64,000 nucleotides of DNA from positions 53,585 through 117,584 of the forward strand of contig NZ_JAFBIX010000003.1 in the NCBI RefSeq assembly GCF_021531895.1. The letters are read 5' to 3'. Numbering within the stretch: the stretch's first letter is position 1; each line of letters starts with the position of its first letter. The notes below the pieces were generated by a model that was not told the origin of the DNA, did no database searches, and was given only the letters and a program-made list of their open reading frames with translations. The position numbers were made by a program, and so were the translations under genes. Positions 62,196-64,000 of the stretch are shown here, piece after piece. This DNA comes from Faecalicatena contorta (lineage in GTDB: Bacteria > Bacillota > Clostridia > Lachnospirales > Lachnospiraceae).

Positions 62196-63800
62196 TTATA
62201 ACTGTGGTCCTGCAGAAACTAATGCTTTACCTGCTTCATTTCCTTCATATTTTGCAAAGTTCTTTACGAATCTCTCAGCAAGATCCTTAGCCTTAGCTTC
62301 CCATTCAGCTACTTCTGCGTAAGTATCACGAGGATCAAGAATTGCAGAATCTACACCTGGAAGTTCTGTTGGAACTTCGAAATTAAAGTATGGGATCTTC
62401 TTAGTAGGAGCATTCAGGATATCTCCATTTAAGATTGCATCAATGATACCACGGGTATCTTTAATAGAGATACGCTTTCCAGTTCCATTCCATCCAGTAT
62501 TAACAAGATATGCTTTTGCACCGCTCTTTTCCATTCTCTTAACCAGTTCTTCTGCATATTTTGTTGGATGCAGTTCCAGGAATGCCTGTCCAAAACATGC
62601 GGAAAACGTTGGTGTAGGCTCTGTGATTCCACGCTCTGTACCAGCAAGTTTTGCTGTAAATCCAGATAAGAAATAGTACTGTGTCTGCTCTGGTGTCAGT
62701 ACAGATACCGGAGGAAGTACTCCAAATGCATCTGCAGACAGGAAGATTACATTCTGTGCAGCTGGTGCAGCAGATACAGGACGAACAATCTTCTCAATAT
62801 GATTGATCGGATAAGATACACGTGTATTCTCAGTTACACTCTTATCAGCAAAATCAATCTTTCCTTCTTCATCCAGTGTTACGTTCTCAAGAAGCGCATC
62901 CCTCTTGATTGCATTATAAATATCTGGTTCAGATTCTTTATCCAGATTGATAACTTTCGCATAGCATCCACCTTCGAAGTTAAATACACCATTATCATCC
63001 CATCCATGTTCGTCATCACCAATCAGAAGACGTTTTGGATCTGTTGACAAAGTTGTCTTACCTGTTCCAGATAATCCGAAGAAGATTGCTGTATTTTCAC
63101 CATTCATATCTGTATTGGCAGAACAGTGCATGGAAGCAATTCCCTTCAATGGCAGATAGTAGTTCATCATAGAGAACATACCTTTTTTCATCTCTCCACC
63201 GTACCATGTATTGATAATTACCTGTTCACGGCTTGTGATATTGAATACAACTGCTGTCTCTGAATTCAGTCCTAACTCTTTATAATTTTCAACTTTTGCT
63301 TTAGAAGCATTATAAACAACAAAGTCTGGCTCAAAACTCTCAAGTTCCTCCGCTGTAGGCATAATAAACATGTTCTCAACAAAATGAGCCTGCCATGCAA
63401 CTTCCATGATGAAACGGATTGCCATACGTGTATCCTTATTGGCTCCGCAAAAAGCATCTACCACATAAAGCTTCTTATCACAAAGTTCTTTCACTGCAAT
63501 ATCCTTTACAGCAGCCCATGTCTCTTCAGAAGCCGGATGGTTATCATTCTTGTACTCATCAGAAGTCCACCATACAGTATCTTTGGAATTTTCATCCATT
63601 ACAATGAATTTATCTTTTGGAGAACGTCCGGTATATACACCTGTCATTACGTTTACTGCACCAAGTTCACTAACCTGACCCTTTTCAAAACCTTCCAATT
63701 CCGGCTTTGTCTCTTCCTCAAACAATAAATCATAAGAAGGATTGTGTACAATTTCTGTAGTTCCTGAAATGCCGTACTTACTTAAATCGATATTCGCCAT
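62196..63800 (-). CDS. pckA: Phosphoenolpyruvate carboxykinase (ATP)
   Basis: Interconverts oxaloacetate and PEP. 534 residues. [18 protein letters not shown] near residue 52, [18 protein letters not shown], the kinase P-loop [11 protein letters not shown] near residue 245 and DDEHGWDD with the metal and ATP ligands are all present. [15 protein letters not shown] holds the active-site Lys. ATG 63800 follows AAAGAGGT. In fermentative Clostridia it often runs toward oxaloacetate for succinate formation. Confidence 0.98.
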   Translation of the reverse strand: MANIDLSKYGISGTTEIVHNPSYDLLFEEETKPELEGFEKGQVSELGAVNVMTGVYTGRSPKDKFIVMDENSKDTVWWTSDEYKNDNHPASEETWAAVKDIAVKELCDKKLYVVDAFCGANKDTRMAIRFIMEVAWQAHFVENMFIMPTAEELESFEPDFVVYNASKAKVENYKELGLNSETAVVFNITSREQVIINTWYGGEMKKGMFSMMNYYLPLKGIASMHCSANTDMNGENTAIFFGLSGTGKTTLSTDPKRLLIGDDEHGWDDNGVFNFEGGCYAKVINLDKESEPDIYNAIKRDALLENVTLDEEGKIDFADKSVTENTRVSYPINHIEKIVRPVSAAPAAQNVIFLSADAFGVLPPVSVLTPEQTQYYFLSGFTAKLAGTERGITEPTPTFSACFGQAFLELHPTKYAEELVKRMEKSGAKAYLVNTGWNGTGKRISIKDTRGIIDAILNGDILNAPTKKIPYFNFEVPTELPGVDSAILDPRDTYAEVAEWEAKAKDLAERFVKNFAKYEGNEAGKALVSAGPQL

Positions 63801-63891
63801 CTTTGTTTTACCTCTTTTCTTTCCTTAATCATAACCGCCGTAACACTTTCTGCCTTTGCATATTTCTGCCTTTTACAGCGGCATTTGTCTT

Positions 63892-63945
63892 ATTATTACA
63901 TTTTTTTCATAAAAAGTCAATACTTTAACAATCCTTTCGCGAAAG
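63892..63945 (-). promoter_or_regulatory. pckA promoter with palindromic operator candidate
   Basis: TTGACT (63915-63920), 17-bp spacer and AATAAT (63892-63897) with an extended TG ahead. Just upstream is the perfect 12-bp palindrome CTTTCGCGAAAG (63934-63945). The leader also holds an inverted repeat, CCGCTGTAA/TTACGGCGG (about 63834-63882). The remaining bases to 64000 are AT-rich with no feature seen. Confidence 0.65.
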
Positions 63946-64000
63946 TTAATATTTTTTATTATTCATTTATTTTTCACCAACCGCATAATCACGTCTATGT

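Overview
The window looks like a chromosome segment of an anaerobic, spore-forming low-GC Firmicute, most likely a gut Lachnospiraceae (Dorea, Ruminococcus or Mediterraneibacter type). The reasons are gene content (electron-bifurcating [FeFe] hydrogenase, anaerobic cobalamin pathway, SpoIID, ATP-dependent PEP carboxykinase), two T-box leaders on aminoacyl-tRNA synthetase genes, and strong AGGAGG-type ribosome binding sites. No phage, insertion sequence, CRISPR array, rRNA or tRNA gene was seen.

Layout. 1-2.5 kb: the N-terminal part of a threonine synthase-like enzyme, a nitrilase remnant, a small membrane protein and a MerR/TipAS-type regulator broken by one in-frame stop. 2.5-5.6 kb: leuS with promoter, T-box leader and, between leader terminator and start codon, two 96-bp tandem repeats. 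5.7-10 kb (plus strand): a P-loop protein, a CapA-like protein, a TetR regulator and an acetolactate synthase. 10-17.6 kb (minus): a Trk potassium-uptake operon with an unknown membrane protein and an AEC transporter, then an EF-G paralogue. 17.7-20.2 kb (plus): tyrA-aroA. 20.2-21.0 kb: two inverted copies of a long, multi-branched structured element.

21-32.9 kb is a hydrogen-metabolism region. A minus-strand operon holds a 2Fe-2S protein, a PAS-containing sensory [FeFe] hydrogenase and a SpoIIE-type phosphatase. A second minus-strand operon encodes the HndABCD-type bifurcating hydrogenase plus a stand-alone histidine-kinase-type ATPase. Divergent from it is a plus-strand operon of two DRTGG-like proteins, an anti-sigma-type ATPase, a second hydrogenase-like iron-sulfur protein and a PHP phosphoesterase. 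A Rex-like operator lies between the divergent operons. This reads as one catalytic hydrogenase flanked by two different putative H2/redox signalling modules.

32.8-36 kb: peptidase E, YaaA and two uncharacterised conserved proteins. 36-51.6 kb: a 16-gene minus-strand cobalamin operon behind a B12 riboswitch, from precorrin-2 methylation (CbiL) to nucleotide-loop assembly (CobU, CobS, CobT, CobC), including a CbiJ-CbiE-CbiT triple fusion. Cobaltochelatase, cobalt uptake and corrinoid adenosyltransferase genes are not in the window. 51.6-64 kb: an HTH-Uma2 protein, Cu/Zn superoxide dismutase, a T-box-controlled pheS-pheT-sppA-rdd-queA operon, a YihY/BrkB protein, SpoIID, a probable 6S RNA and pckA.

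The most unusual item is the pair of about 315-bp elements at 20178-20494 and 20643-20955. Each begins within 3 nt of the stop codon of the neighbouring gene, in sense orientation. The two copies differ by several paired, compensating substitutions, so structure rather than sequence appears to be conserved.
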